Shown here piece by piece: positions 36,589-45,982 of a stretch of DNA of 64,000 nt (position 1 is the stretch's first letter; every line of letters begins with the position of its first letter). Below the pieces are notes generated by a model. That model had not been told where the DNA came from, made no database searches, and saw only the letters and a program-made list of their open reading frames with translations. Location: the NCBI RefSeq assembly GCF_002949795.1, contig NZ_CP026692.1, positions 1,857,501 to 1,921,500 of the forward strand. The letters are read 5' to 3'. Origin of the DNA: Nostoc sp. 'Lobaria pulmonaria (5183) cyanobiont'. Its GTDB lineage: Bacteria > Cyanobacteriota > Cyanobacteriia > Cyanobacteriales > Nostocaceae. The translations under genes and the position numbers were made by a program.

Positions 36589-38358
36589 ATGGCACTGCCT
36601 CTTGTGTCTGTTCCGATGAAGAAAAATAAGAAACCGTCTCTGGTGCTGACGATCTCGGCTGCTGGGTTATTGATTGGTGCGGGGAGTGTAGCCTACTGGT
36701 TGTTAGCCCAGAGACAAATATCTTCTAGCGATTTGCTAGTAGGTGCAAATATTATTCCTGGTGATGCCCTGTTTGCGGTTTCCTTAACAACAGATCCCCA
36801 GCAGTGGCAGAAATTGCGGCAGTTTGGGACAAAAGAAACCCAAATAGAACTGGACAAAAATTTAGTCCAGTTACGCGATCGCTTTCTGACTAATAATGGT
36901 TACGACTTCCAGAAAGATATCGCTCCTTGGGTAGGCGATGACGTGACGATCGCAATTCTTGCTCCAGCAACAGGGAATAAACCTGCACCCAAACCAGTTA
37001 CCACCAATGAAAATGCTGCCAGCGATCAGCAGTCGATGGTAATGGTATTGCCAGTGAAAAACCCAGAAATCGCTAAAAGTATTTTGGCACAACCCAAAAC
37101 CCTTAAACAAGGCAAATGGAGCGATCGTACTTATCAAGGGATCGCCATTAAACAAAGTCAGGGACAAGCAGGGCAAAACTTCTCGGCTGCATTACTAGAT
37201 GGGCGTTTTTTAGTCATAACTGATAGTCCTAAAGCCACAGAACGAGCCATCGACGCCTACAAAAATAAAACATCCCTAGCCACAACAGGCGGCTTTACTG
37301 AGAATTTCCCGAAAATTGCCAACTACCAACCCTTTGCCCAGTTTTATGTGAATGTGCCAACAGCTGCGAAAATAGCCGCAGCTTCTCCAAACCGCCCTTT
37401 ACCTGCTCAAGTTTTGGCTCAACTGCAAAATAACCAAGGTTTAGCAGGGACAATAACCTTAGAGTCCGAAGGAATCCGCTTCAAGGGCGTTTCTTGGTTA
37501 AATCCTAATAGTCAACGTGTGCTCGTGGTGGAAAACAAAGCTGGGAAAATGCAAAGCCGCATACCCGCGGAAACCTTAATGATGCTTACTGGTGGTAACT
37601 TACAGAGGTTGTGGAGAGACTATGTTTTAACATCTCAGGGAAATCCTTTATCACCGATCGCACCAGAACAGATTAGAGGTGGTATAAAATCTCTTACCGA
37701 CCTCGATTTAGAGAAGGATTTGCTCAGTTGGATGAAAGGGGAGTTTTCGTTATCAGTGATTCCTGCTACTCCAAAAGAAGGTTCGCCAAATGATTTTCGT
37801 GCGGGTTTGCTGTTCATGGTACAGACAAGCGATGCCGAAGGCGGGCAAAGCCTACGCAAATCAGCCGAAGCATCCATCAGTCAACTGGATGAAGTGATGA
37901 AAAATCAATACCAGTTCCAAGTGCAACCGGGGAAAGTCGCAGGTCAACCCGTTGTTAACTGGGTATCACCTTATGGTACGTTAACTGCAACCCACGGTTG
38001 GTTAGATGGAGATGTCGCTTTTCTGATAGTGGGCGCTCCGATCGCGGATAAAATTGTTCCCAAACCTAATTACACACTAGCTGGCACTCTTCCCTTCCAA
38101 CAAACAGTTCCTACAGAACCCAATCCGACGAATGGTCAATTTTTCCTGGATGTGGAACGAACTGTGAAAAATTTCCCTTTACCAACTATAATTCCCAATC
38201 AAGAAACTTTGCTAGATGCAACGCGATCAATTGGGATGACATCTGCCGTCAGCGACAATCGTAGTAACCGTTACGATATTTTTATCGAACTTAAAAAAGT
38301 TACTAACGCGACTACATTGCCTAGTCCAGAAGGGAGTAAGAGTAACTCTGTTAGATAG
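36589..38358 (+). CDS. DUF3352 domain protein (copy 1), membrane-anchored
   Basis: The 589-residue protein has one N-terminal helix (LVLTISAAGLLIGAGSVAYWLL) and a long non-cytoplasmic domain. It shows the DUF3352 features: a start near GANIIPGDALFAVSLTTDP, then DFQKDIAPWVGDDVTIAIL, and later LERDLLSWMKGEFSLS-like sequence (DLEKDLLSWMKGEFSLSVIP). The function is unknown. A related protein is encoded at 46311-47972. An SDR-like stretch at 37828-37860 is translated in frame (SDAEGGQSLRKS). The ATG at 36589 lies behind GAGG; a later Met at residue 10 is an alternative. Confidence 0.8.
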   Translation: MALPLVSVPMKKNKKPSLVLTISAAGLLIGAGSVAYWLLAQRQISSSDLLVGANIIPGDALFAVSLTTDPQQWQKLRQFGTKETQIELDKNLVQLRDRFLTNNGYDFQKDIAPWVGDDVTIAILAPATGNKPAPKPVTTNENAASDQQSMVMVLPVKNPEIAKSILAQPKTLKQGKWSDRTYQGIAIKQSQGQAGQNFSAALLDGRFLVITDSPKATERAIDAYKNKTSLATTGGFTENFPKIANYQPFAQFYVNVPTAAKIAAASPNRPLPAQVLAQLQNNQGLAGTITLESEGIRFKGVSWLNPNSQRVLVVENKAGKMQSRIPAETLMMLTGGNLQRLWRDYVLTSQGNPLSPIAPEQIRGGIKSLTDLDLEKDLLSWMKGEFSLSVIPATPKEGSPNDFRAGLLFMVQTSDAEGGQSLRKSAEASISQLDEVMKNQYQFQVQPGKVAGQPVVNWVSPYGTLTATHGWLDGDVAFLIVGAPIADKIVPKPNYTLAGTLPFQQTVPTEPNPTNGQFFLDVERTVKNFPLPTIIPNQETLLDATRSIGMTSAVSDNRSNRYDIFIELKKVTNATTLPSPEGSKSNSVR

Positions 38359-38374
38359 GGGAGTGGGGAATGCG

Positions 38375-38490
38375 GAGTAAGAATTTTAGATTTTAGATTT
38401 TGGATTTTAGATTAAAATTTAATCCGAAATCGCCAATCTAAAATCCAAAATTGAATTGCCCAATCCCCAATGCCCCATTCCCGATTCCCC
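38375..38490. repeat. ATTTTAG heptads and CCCCAAT-type repeats
   Basis: Four to five 7-mers (ATTTTAG/ATTTTGG) at about 38383-38415, followed by an inverted partner TCTAAAATCCAAAAT and then CCCCAAT/CCCCATT units to 38490. These are STRR-type repeats between the DUF3352 gene and ccsA; the inverted arms could terminate transcription. Confidence 0.7.
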
Positions 38491-38555
38491 CCTAAACATA
38501 TAGGATCAAAACAGTCAGAATCGATATTTTAAATTATCCACGGAGAGAACACTTT

Positions 38556-39617
38556 ATGAATTTGGTTGTACTCCAGAACTGGCTGGACAATGCGTCCTTT
38601 GCCATATTATTCCTAACAATGCTGGTGTATTGGGGAGGAGCGGCTTTTCCGAATCTGCCTTATCTCGCCGCTTTGGGGACAGCTGGGATGGCGATCGCAA
38701 ATTTGTGCATTGCTACTCTACTAGGGGCACGATGGATCGAAGCTGGTTACTTTCCCTTAAGTAATCTCTATGAATCTCTGTTTTTCTTAACTTGGGGAAT
38801 TACCGCCGTCCATCTGATTGCTGAAAATAGTAGCCGTAGCCGTTTAGTAGGAGTTGCGACAGCTCCAGTGGCAATGGCGATCGCAGCTTTTGCTACCATG
38901 ACACTACCATCCCAGATGCAAGCGTCAGAACCCCTAGTACCTGCCTTGAAGTCAAATTGGCTGATGATGCATGTCAGCGTCATGATGTTGAGTTATTCTG
39001 CTTTGATGGTGGGTTCATTATTAGCGATCGCTTTCTTAATTGTCACTCGCGGTCAAAACATCCAACTACAAGGCAGTTCTGTTGGTACTGGTGGTTATCG
39101 CAGCAACGGCTACCGCTTGCACAAAGCATCTGAACTAATTTCTCAACCACCAACCCCTGCTGTTGAAAATAACGGCTTTGCCCGTTTTGAAACTAGTAGC
39201 AACGGCAATGGTAACGGTAATACGGCTGTTTTAAATTTAGTAACTACCCCTGAATCTCAAGCGGTTGCATCTGCTGAACCTCTTTCACCCCAGCGCCTTA
39301 GCCTTGCCGAAACCCTCGACAACATCAGCTATCGCATCATTGGACTAGGATTTCCCCTGCTGACAATTGGCATTATTGCCGGTGGCGTTTGGGCTAACGA
39401 AGCCTGGGGTTCCTACTGGAGTTGGGACCCGAAAGAAACTTGGGCATTAATTACCTGGTTAGTGTTCGCCGCCTACCTTCACGCCAGAATTACTCGCGGT
39501 TGGCAAGGGCGTCGTCCTGCAATTTTAGCCTCCACCGGCTTGATTGTCGTTTGGGTTTGCTATCTCGGTGTGAATCTTTTGGGTAAAGGTTTGCATTCTT
39601 ACGGTTGGTTTTTCTAA
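38556..39617 (+). CDS. ccsA: Cytochrome c biogenesis protein CcsA (Ycf5; also called CcsB/ResC)
   Basis: The 353-residue polytopic protein has the haem-handling tryptophan-rich motif [18 protein letters not shown] near residue 285 and flanking conserved His residues ([29 protein letters not shown]). It is the system II partner that, with Ccs1, moves and ligates haem to thylakoid-lumen c-type cytochromes such as cytochrome f and c6. A low-complexity loop (residues 165-250, Asn/Gly-rich NGNGNG) is an insertion common in Nostocales. GGAGAG precedes the ATG. Confidence 0.94.
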   Translation: MNLVVLQNWLDNASFAILFLTMLVYWGGAAFPNLPYLAALGTAGMAIANLCIATLLGARWIEAGYFPLSNLYESLFFLTWGITAVHLIAENSSRSRLVGVATAPVAMAIAAFATMTLPSQMQASEPLVPALKSNWLMMHVSVMMLSYSALMVGSLLAIAFLIVTRGQNIQLQGSSVGTGGYRSNGYRLHKASELISQPPTPAVENNGFARFETSSNGNGNGNTAVLNLVTTPESQAVASAEPLSPQRLSLAETLDNISYRIIGLGFPLLTIGIIAGGVWANEAWGSYWSWDPKETWALITWLVFAAYLHARITRGWQGRRPAILASTGLIVVWVCYLGVNLLGKGLHSYGWFF

Positions 39618-39658
39618 GAACCGTTTAAATAAAACTACCCCACCCGTGCTACCGCGCA

Positions 39659-39696
39659 CCCTCCTCTTGGTAAGGGGAGGGTTGGGGAGGGGTAAC
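39659..39696. repeat. G-rich hairpin repeat after ccsA
   Basis: CCCTCCTCTT...AAGGGGAGGG forms a 10-bp stem with one mismatch, followed by TTGGGGAGGGG. This is a widespread type of cyanobacterial palindrome and is similar in style to the ends of the DUF559 unit at 7839-8277, but not the same sequence. Confidence 0.65.
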
Positions 39697-39839
39697 GCGA
39701 GAATTATAGACTAATTTACCGGACATCAAATTATTACTAAATTTTTATTTGACCAGCACTAAATCTATAAAATCATTATTTTATTTCGGATGAACTGTTA
39801 TATCTCTGGAAAATATAGATTTATTGACAGGAGATTTTT

Positions 39840-40148
39840 ATGGAAGATGGATTTGAGATACTAAACCATGATGAAGTTGTGTCTATAGAACCAGACGCTT
39901 TTAATAAGTTAAATATTGCTAAAACTTTTAAAGTCCGTGATTTGATTACAGCAATCAAGGAATATATTGGAGCAGAAGATACAGAGGAAGTAAATTTGTA
40001 TACCCAAGGATTAAATTGCGAAGTTTTGCAATTTAGTACTTTGGGATGGAAAAAAGGAAAAGTTAGACTTGCTTTAGAATTTTGTCCTGATGAATCTGAG
40101 TCACCACTTGATGAAATTTTTCAAAAACTCAAACAAGTGGAAAATTAA
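39840..40148 (+). CDS. KGK family protein
   Basis: The 102-residue soluble protein ends its core with GWKKGKVRLALEFCPDESE, the hallmark that names the KGK family of cyanobacteria. It has VRDLITAIKEYI in the middle. The function is unknown. GGAG lies 8 nt before the ATG. A hairpin of the GATCCCCGA family follows. Confidence 0.85.
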   Translation: MEDGFEILNHDEVVSIEPDAFNKLNIAKTFKVRDLITAIKEYIGAEDTEEVNLYTQGLNCEVLQFSTLGWKKGKVRLALEFCPDESESPLDEIFQKLKQVEN

Positions 40149-40165
40149 TACCAAATGAGCAAAAG

Positions 40166-40194
40166 ATCCCCGATTTATTAAAGAAGTCGGGGAT
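40166..40194. terminator. Hairpin behind the KGK gene
   Basis: ATCCCCGATT and AGTCGGGGAT pair around a short loop, and a TTTC tract follows. It is related to the hairpin at 25986-26018. Confidence 0.6.
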
Positions 40195-40299
40195 TTCAGT
40201 TTCTCAATGTTTGCAAATAAAATAGGATGTGCTGAATTGCTATCAAAATTCATTTATAAAAGAAAGATGTACTAATAACTGAGAAATGGGAAATAGATC

Positions 40300-41040
40300 A
40301 TGCTAAATTACGATCCATTAGCTTGTTTGCCCTCATCTGAGGAGCTACCTGACTCTGACGATACCCCTGTGGATAATGAATTACAAGATTTGATTCCTGG
40401 TTTACTTAAAGCGCTTCTGGCAATAGCTTGGCCAGAACGCATGGATTGGTATTTTGGCGTTGATATGGGTATTTATTATGACCCAGATTTACCACCGATA
40501 GTCCAAGATGGGTTTTTGAGTCTGGGCGTTGAGCGATTTTATGATGAAAACCTCCGTCCTAGTTATGTGCTTTGGGAAGAGGAGAAATTACCGATATTAG
40601 TGTTGGAGGTAGTATCTAAAACATACCGTGGTGAGTACTCGACCAAAAAAGCAGAGTATGCAAGATTGGGAATTTTGTATTATGTAGTTTACAACCCATT
40701 TCGCCGCCGCAAGCCACGTTTAGAAGTTTACAAATTAGTTAACAATGTTTATGAATTACATGATGGTAATCCAGTTTGGTTGCCAGAAATAGGTTTAGGA
40801 TTTGGCATCGAACGAGGAACTTATCTAGGCATACCACGGGAATGGATGTATTGGTATAACCAACAAGGACAACGGTTTTTAACACCAGAAGAAAAGGAAA
40901 AAGTTGCTGAACAAAAAGCTCAACAAGCGGAACAAAAAGCTCAACAAGCGGAACAAAAAGCTCAACAAGCACAGCAAGAAACCCAATTATTACGAGAACG
41001 CTTGCGATCGCTCGGCATAGATACTGATTCTCTCATTTAA
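40300..41040 (+). CDS. Uma2 family (DUF820) protein with coiled-coil tail
   Basis: The 246-residue protein has the Uma2 core: PDLPPIVQDGFLSLGV, then PILVLEVVSKTYRGEYSTKK and YARLGILYYVVYNP. Here the Asp, the Glu of LEVVSK and the Lys make the PD-(D/E)XK site. Residues about 207-232 are three near-exact AEQKAQQ heptads (21-nt units) forming a coiled coil, then QETQLLRERLRSLGIDTDSL. Such tails are usual in large-copy Uma2 genes and may mediate oligomerisation. The function is unknown. The 3' end is partly duplicated at 41109-41146. Confidence 0.88.
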   Translation: MLNYDPLACLPSSEELPDSDDTPVDNELQDLIPGLLKALLAIAWPERMDWYFGVDMGIYYDPDLPPIVQDGFLSLGVERFYDENLRPSYVLWEEEKLPILVLEVVSKTYRGEYSTKKAEYARLGILYYVVYNPFRRRKPRLEVYKLVNNVYELHDGNPVWLPEIGLGFGIERGTYLGIPREWMYWYNQQGQRFLTPEEKEKVAEQKAQQAEQKAQQAEQKAQQAQQETQLLRERLRSLGIDTDSLI

Positions 41041-41079
41041 ATTGCTATCAAAATTCATTAATCAAATAAAGCATAACAA

Positions 41080-41146
41080 TTGCGTAGACGCGGAGCGGCT
41101 TGTCGTTAGACATCGCTCGGTGTAGATCCTGATTCTCTCTCATTTG
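41080..41146. repeat. SDR joined to a duplicated Uma2 3' end
   Basis: GCGTAGACGCGGAGCGGCTT (SDR type) is followed by CATCGCTCGGTGTAGATCC and on to TCTCATTTGA. This repeats the end of the Uma2 gene at 41004-41040 with a few changes. Confidence 0.65.
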
Positions 41147-41182
41147 AAAAAAGGAGTAAGGAGATAAATTCCCTAATCACGA

Positions 41183-41247
41183 AGACGCGATAAATCGCCG
41201 TCTCTACAAAGGAATGATTATTGTAGAGACGGCGATTTATCGCGTCT
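41183..41247. repeat. Perfect 27-bp inverted repeat with 11-nt loop
   Basis: The arm at 41183-41209 (AGACGCGATAAATCGCCGTC and 7 more bases) is matched exactly in inverse at 41221-41247. The arms also contain GCGATAAATCGC, itself a short palindrome. This is a recent hairpin insertion or repeat; no gene is inside. Confidence 0.9.
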
Positions 41248-41266
41248 CTTGCCTTAACCGAACAGC

Positions 41267-41518
41267 GAGGTTCATCAACGAAGCTCCGAGGTTCATCAAC
41301 GAAGCTCCGAGGTTCATCAACGAAGCTCTGAGGTTCACGAACGAAGCTCAAAGGTTCATTAATGGAGTTCAAAGACTCGTCCACCAATATCAAAGACTCG
41401 TCCGCGAGTATCAAAGACTCTCGCGTGAATATCAAAGACTCGCCGACGAATATCAAAGATTCTCACGCGAATATCAAAGACTCATTCATGAGTATCCAAG
41501 ACTCATTACAGCAGTTTT
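41267..41518. repeat. 21-nt tandem array, 12 units
   Basis: Units start every 21 nt from 41267. The first four are GAGGTTCATCAACGAAGCTC-like and units 6-12 are AAGACTCnnnnncGAnTATCA-like, with a gradual change between. Both strands are open in one frame and would give heptapeptide repeats (RFINEAP/RLSREYQ forward, FVDEPRS reverse). I see no start signal or family, so I consider it non-coding. Confidence 0.9.
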
Positions 41519-41597
41519 CATTTACCTAAATCACACTCATGCCTTCTTCTCTGCGCTTCTGCGTGAGACAAAAAACCTTCGCTCCTGTAATTACGAA

Positions 41598-41894
41598 TTA
41601 CGAATTACCCATTACCCTATCAAGACTTGCACTTACACTTTCAGCATCCAGTGACTTCAATCGCTGCAAAATCTCTAAAGCTGGTTGCAAATAGGATATC
41701 GCTTTAGTGTATTCACCCTGCTGTTCTGCCAAATGTCCTAACCAACACAGAGTTATTGCTTTGCCTTGGATATTACCAATGCGTTCATTGATTTCCAAAG
41801 ACTGATTGTAGAGTATGATCGCTTCATCCACATCCCCTTTGTTGCCGTAGAGAATTGCCAGTTGGTGCAACGTCGCCGCTTTCCCTTGGACATT
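41598..41894 (-). pseudogene. Duplicated 3' tail of the TPR gene
   Basis: Immediately after the stop of the TPR gene the same frame continues NVQGKAATLHQLAILYGNKG and DVDEAIILYNQSLEINERIG. It then repeats the gene's ending (LQPALEILQRLKS, SLDRVM.NS, stop). The two ends are 297 nt apart, exactly 99 codons. This is a tandem duplication separated from the parent frame only by one stop codon, with no start of its own. Confidence 0.8.
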
Positions 41895-43629
41895 TTACGA
41901 ATTACGCATTACCCTATCAAGACTTGCACGTACACCTTCAGCATCCGGTGACTTCAATCGCTGCAAAATCTCTAAAGCTGGTTGGAAATGGGATATCGCT
42001 TTAGTGTATTTACCCTGTTGTTCTGCCAAATATCCTAAGCACCACAGAGTCATTGCTTTGCCTTGGACATCACCAATGCGTTCTTTTATTTCCAAAGACT
42101 GATTGTAAAGTGCGATCGCTTTATCCACTTCCCCTTTTTTTGCGTGGAGCATTCCCAGGCAGTGCAACGTCGCCGCTTTGCCTTGGACATTTACAATGCC
42201 TTCTTCTATTTCCAAAGACTCCTTGTAGAGTGCGATCGCTTCATCCACTTCCCCTCTGTTGGCGTAGATACCTGCCAGACAGTGCAACGTCGCTGCTTTG
42301 CCTTGGACATTACCAATGCGTTCATTTATTTCCAAAGACTCCTTGTAGAGTGCGATCGCTTCATCCACTTCCCCTCTGTTGGCGTAGATACCTGCCAGAC
42401 AGTGCAACGTCGCCGCTTTGCCTTGGACATCACCAATGCGTTCTTTTATTTCCAAAGACTCCTTGTAGAGTGCGATCGCTTCATCCACATCCCCTTTGTT
42501 GGCGTAGATAATTGCCAGACAGTGCAACGTCGCTGCTTTGCCTTGCACATTACTAATGCGTTCATTTATTTCCAAAGACTGATTGTAGAGTGCGATCGCT
42601 TCATCCACTTCCCCTTTGTCAGCTTTTAGTGTTCCTAAATGATTATAAATTGCTGCTAATTCTCCTTCGTCTTCTGCGGGACAAAGATTTAAAGCTTGTT
42701 CGTAATAGTTTAATGCTTGATCAACCTCACCCATTTGGTGTTTACAATAAGCAATTTCTCTTAGAACACTATGGTTTTTAGTAATTTCTAAGGTTGATTT
42801 GCACAGATGTATTGCTTCCCAAAAACGGCTTTGATTTTTCCAGTTATCTGCCAATGAACTAACTATTTTCGCTGCGATTCTTTCATCCTTCCCCAGCAAC
42901 CCCAAGCGATGAATTTCTAACTTTTGTGATTCCGTAGAATTTTCTGCCTCTTCCCACCACAGACGATACAAAATTTGTGCAGCTTGTTTATACAACTCTT
43001 CACCCTTGGGGTTTTCTGGAAAGTCTAGCAACGGTGACAAAATCCGGGGAACACGATACAACCTCTCTCTGTTGTTGGTCAGCGTAACTTCCAACAAACC
43101 CAAAATTTCAGCGCGTTGAATATGATCCCAACTTGAGATATCCTCACAAATCGGAGAAATAGCAGCTAGAGGAACAGGTAACTCATACACCAACAACTTC
43201 CCCAGCATTTGACGCAAAGCTGGAGTTTGCTGCTTCAGCAATACCTGTGCCAAAATATCCTCACGAAATTCCTTTTCTTTATCTGCCATCTTTTGCAGAA
43301 TCATCTCAACTCCCCTCTCCGCTTCCGGCGACTTCAGGGAATTTTGCAAAATCTTATCTAACCATTCCAACAGCCGAGGATTTCCATCTGCTGCTTTTTT
43401 GGCACGTTCGGGCAAATCTGGCTGAAATTGCCAACTGCCATTAAAGGAATCCAGACGATTATACTTTTTAATTAAATCTGCCCCACCCAGAGCACCCAGA
43501 GGTTCGCGGTACAGACGATGATTCAGTTCCGACAATGTGAAATTGTAGCGACAGGTAATAATTACCTTGTGGGGAAGTTGGGAATTTTGCATCGCCTTCA
43601 CCCTCAATACCGACTTGAATTTCTGCCAT
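41895..43629 (-). pseudogene. STAND/NACHT-type TPR protein lacking its NTPase part
   Basis: ATG 43627-43629 stands behind a strong GGAGGTGAT site and encodes MAEIQVGIEGEG. The useful frame is shifted from it and is open from about 43607: HKVIITCRYNFTLSELNHRLY, a helical middle, then TPR units to the stop. The ITCRYNF segment is the end of the NTPase domain of such signalling ATPases. The Walker A and B parts that should precede it are absent. A deletion joining the gene's first codons to the end of its ATPase domain explains both the frame change and the loss. The 570-codon open frame might still be expressed. Confidence 0.6.
42061..42660. repeat. 120-nt repeats encoding 40-residue TPR units
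   Basis: CCTTGGACAT (or CCTTGCACAT) recurs exactly every 120 nt at 42061, 42181, 42301, 42421 and 42541, with most of the unit conserved. Each unit encodes one consensus-like TPR (GKAATLHCLAGIYANRGEVD and EAIALYKESLEINERIG). The nucleotide-level uniformity implies recent expansion or gene conversion. Confidence 0.9.
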
Positions 43630-43804
43630 TAAATCACCTCCGAATTTATACAAGATTCTGTACATTATCCGTTGAATTGGGGATAAGGTTCACGCACAGA
43701 CACAGAGAGGATTGCAAAATTATTTACTTACAGTTGTACCAATTGTCTAAAATAAGACAACAGACTCAAACCTGGAAACCCAGATTAAATCTGACTTTCA
43801 AAAA

Positions 43805-43836
43805 TTACGAATTACGAATTACGAATTACGAATTAG
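43805..43836. repeat. ATTACGA heptad repeat
   Basis: Four head-to-tail 7-mers (ATTACGA) directly precede the PPOX gene. The same heptad appears at 41590-41610, 41897-41907, 54880-54897 and 58530-58550. Confidence 0.8.
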
Positions 43837-43837
43837 T

Positions 43838-44422
43838 ATGTCTCTTGCTCCTTGGCGAAGTGCGATCGCTCATGCGCTTGATAGCAATCGCAGCCTTGTT
43901 TATGCCCGTTACCTGCAACTAGCAACGGTGCAAGCGAATGGTCGCCCCGCTAATCGTACCCTAGTCTTTCGCGGCTTTCTAGAAGATACAAACCAGCTAA
44001 AATTTATCACCGATAACCGTAGCGCCAAAACCGACCAGATACAGCAACAACCTTGGGCAGAAATTTGCTGGTACTTCCCCAATACACGAGAACAATTCCG
44101 CATCACTGGCTGTTTAACCTTAGTAAGCGGTGATGATTATGACCAAGATTTACAGCCAGCCCGGATCGCAATGTGGCAAGAATTGAGTGATGCGGCGCGT
44201 TTACAGTTTGCTTGGCCCCATCCTGGTAAACCCAGAATCCAAGAAGCAGGAGCCTTTGAGCCACCAGCACCCGATCCTGTTGAGCCAGTGGCTAATTTTT
44301 GTCTATTGCTACTCGATCCGGTACAAGTAGACCATTTAGAATTACGCGGCGAACCACAAAATCGATCCCTTTACTGCCGTAATGACCAGCAACAGTGGAC
44401 TAGCGAAGCGATTAATCCGTGA
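43838..44422 (+). CDS. FMN-dependent PPOX-type flavoprotein (pyridoxamine oxidase-like)
   Basis: The 194-residue split-barrel flavoprotein begins APWRSAIAHALDSN, then YLQLATVQANGRPANRTLVF, FITDNRSAKTDQI and EICWYFPNTREQFRITG, the FMN-binding strands of this family. LLLLDPVQVDHLEL is near the end. It resembles the cyanobacterial and plant pyridoxamine-phosphate-oxidase-like group for which substrates are not established. The length is typical. The start lies directly after a heptad repeat, so its regulation may depend on that repeat. Confidence 0.83.
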   Translation: MSLAPWRSAIAHALDSNRSLVYARYLQLATVQANGRPANRTLVFRGFLEDTNQLKFITDNRSAKTDQIQQQPWAEICWYFPNTREQFRITGCLTLVSGDDYDQDLQPARIAMWQELSDAARLQFAWPHPGKPRIQEAGAFEPPAPDPVEPVANFCLLLLDPVQVDHLELRGEPQNRSLYCRNDQQQWTSEAINP

Positions 44423-44466
44423 TTTAGTCAAGAGTCAAAAGATTGACCCTTAACCCTTAAGTTAAA

Positions 44467-45231
44467 CTAAATGCCAGCACCATCTAGAAATTCCTGGATA
44501 GTCTTATCCTTGAGGTTGCACCAGCGAGTATCACGGGTTAGCTCATCCCCTTTCGCTGCTAAACAACCCACTAAAACAGGAGTTTTTTCTGAAGAATTGG
44601 TGCGCTGAAGAGTTTGTATTTGTTCTTCCAAAGCCTCAATCCGGTCTACTAAAGCACGAATTACTTGAGCTTCTGAATCTGGTAAGTTACTGTGTTCAAG
44701 AGGTGAAACCCGAACTCCAGAACGATACATAATGCGCCCAGGCACACCTACCACAGTACAGTCTGAAGGCACATCTCTTAAAACAACAGAACCAGCACCA
44801 ATACGGACATTATTGCCAATTTGGATATTGCCCAGTACCTTTGCTCCAGCTCCAACTACGACGTTTTCGCCCACAGTGGGATGGCGCTTGCCACATTCTT
44901 TACCAGTACCCCCAAGAGTGACACCTTGATAAATTAGGGTATAGTCTCCCACGATCGCAGTTTCACCAATTACTACACCCATCCCGTGGTCAATAAACAC
45001 ACTTTGCCCAATTGTTGCACCAGGGTGGATTTCAATTCCAGTCAAAAACCGAGCCAAGTGAGAAACCAGGCGCGGAATAAAGGGAAGACCAACACTATAC
45101 AACCAGTGAGCCAGCCTGTGGAATAACAGGGCTTGCAAACCAGGGTAACAAAATAAAACTTCCAACCAGTTACGGGCAGCTGGGTCACGTTCAAATATGA
45201 TACGAAAGTCAGCACGTAGTATAGATAGCAC
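44467..45231 (-). CDS. cysE: Serine O-acetyltransferase
   Basis: The 254-residue CysE acetylates L-serine with acetyl-CoA, the step before cysteine synthase. It has the N-terminal helical region ([30 protein letters not shown]) and then a left-handed beta-helix of hexapeptide repeats: [40 protein letters not shown] and [20 protein letters not shown]. The catalytic His/Asp pairs (IDHGMG, KRHPT) are present. The C-terminal 65 residues are a variable tail with a coiled-coil part. It is probably feedback-inhibited by cysteine as in the family. Confidence 0.95.
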   Translation of the reverse strand: MLSILRADFRIIFERDPAARNWLEVLFCYPGLQALLFHRLAHWLYSVGLPFIPRLVSHLARFLTGIEIHPGATIGQSVFIDHGMGVVIGETAIVGDYTLIYQGVTLGGTGKECGKRHPTVGENVVVGAGAKVLGNIQIGNNVRIGAGSVVLRDVPSDCTVVGVPGRIMYRSGVRVSPLEHSNLPDSEAQVIRALVDRIEALEEQIQTLQRTNSSEKTPVLVGCLAAKGDELTRDTRWCNLKDKTIQEFLDGAGI

Positions 45232-45490
45232 GAGATAGCACCCTCGGAAAGCACAACAAGCTACTCTCCCATATTATCCTCTCAGGTGTTACACCTAAAA
45301 ATTGGGAATGGGGCAAAACAGTTCCGAGTTTCGAGTTTCTCGGCTTAGAGTAAAGAAGTGAGATTCCCCACTCAGCACTCAGCACTCCTAAAGGGCATTG
45401 GGCATAAGAGGCAGAGAGAGGTGCAAAGGGGCAGAGGGGAAAACTTACTGCAACTTCTTCCCTGCTCCCCCGCTTCTCCTACTTGCCACT

Positions 45491-45982
45491 TCACTGCTGC
45501 TCCACTTTCAGAGTATAATCCCGCTTGACTCCAGGATTAAATGTACCTACCCAAATCCGATAAGTGCCCCTTTTCCAGTTGCGATCGCTAACGCTAGCAT
45601 CTTTACTTTTACCAGTGTCATCGCCGCAACGAATTGTTGTTTGATCTGGGCCTTGAATGATTAAAGTGGTGTCGTTGTTGTTGCTATCAACTTGGATTGT
45701 TAGCTGAGGAAAGTCCTTTTCCAAAACCATAATGTGATCTGGTTTGGGATCGGCAAAGCCAATGCAGGCTTTTTGATCGCGATCGCGGTTACTTATGGCA
45801 GATAATGAGTAAGAACCACCTGTAAACCCCTGCACTGTTCCTTGTGCTGAATCAAAGTTTGTTGATAAATTCAAAGTGCCAAAGTTTGCTGTTTGTGCTA
45901 TTGCAGGGGTAGCTGTGATGGCGGTAAGTATAGCCAACAGCCAACCGCCGCCAAACTGAAGTCGGGGGCAACAGTATTTCAT
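45491..45982 (-). CDS. Secreted protein of unknown function
   Basis: The 163-residue protein has a signal peptide (WLLAILTAITATPAIAQT, cleavage after AIA). The mature part is a beta-rich domain: FTGGSYSLSAIS, FPQLTIQVDSNNNDTTLIIQ, CGDDTG and YRIWVGTFNPGVKRDYTLKV. The pattern of acidic residues near Gly and the YRIWVGTF ending resemble pre-peptidase C-terminal (PPC-like) beta-sandwiches, but that is only a guess. It is a single gene on the reverse strand between cysE and the second DUF3352 gene. Confidence 0.7.
   Translation of the reverse strand: MKYCCPRLQFGGGWLLAILTAITATPAIAQTANFGTLNLSTNFDSAQGTVQGFTGGSYSLSAISNRDRDQKACIGFADPKPDHIMVLEKDFPQLTIQVDSNNNDTTLIIQGPDQTTIRCGDDTGKSKDASVSDRNWKRGTYRIWVGTFNPGVKRDYTLKVEQQ

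Noticed and set aside
41106-41654. Heptapeptide repeat proteins on both strands
   Set aside because: Shadows of the 21-nt array; no start sites or known family.
42053-42629. Forward-strand repeat proteins opposite the TPR gene
   Set aside because: Antisense reading of TPR units; the reverse strand carries the consensus TPR pattern.
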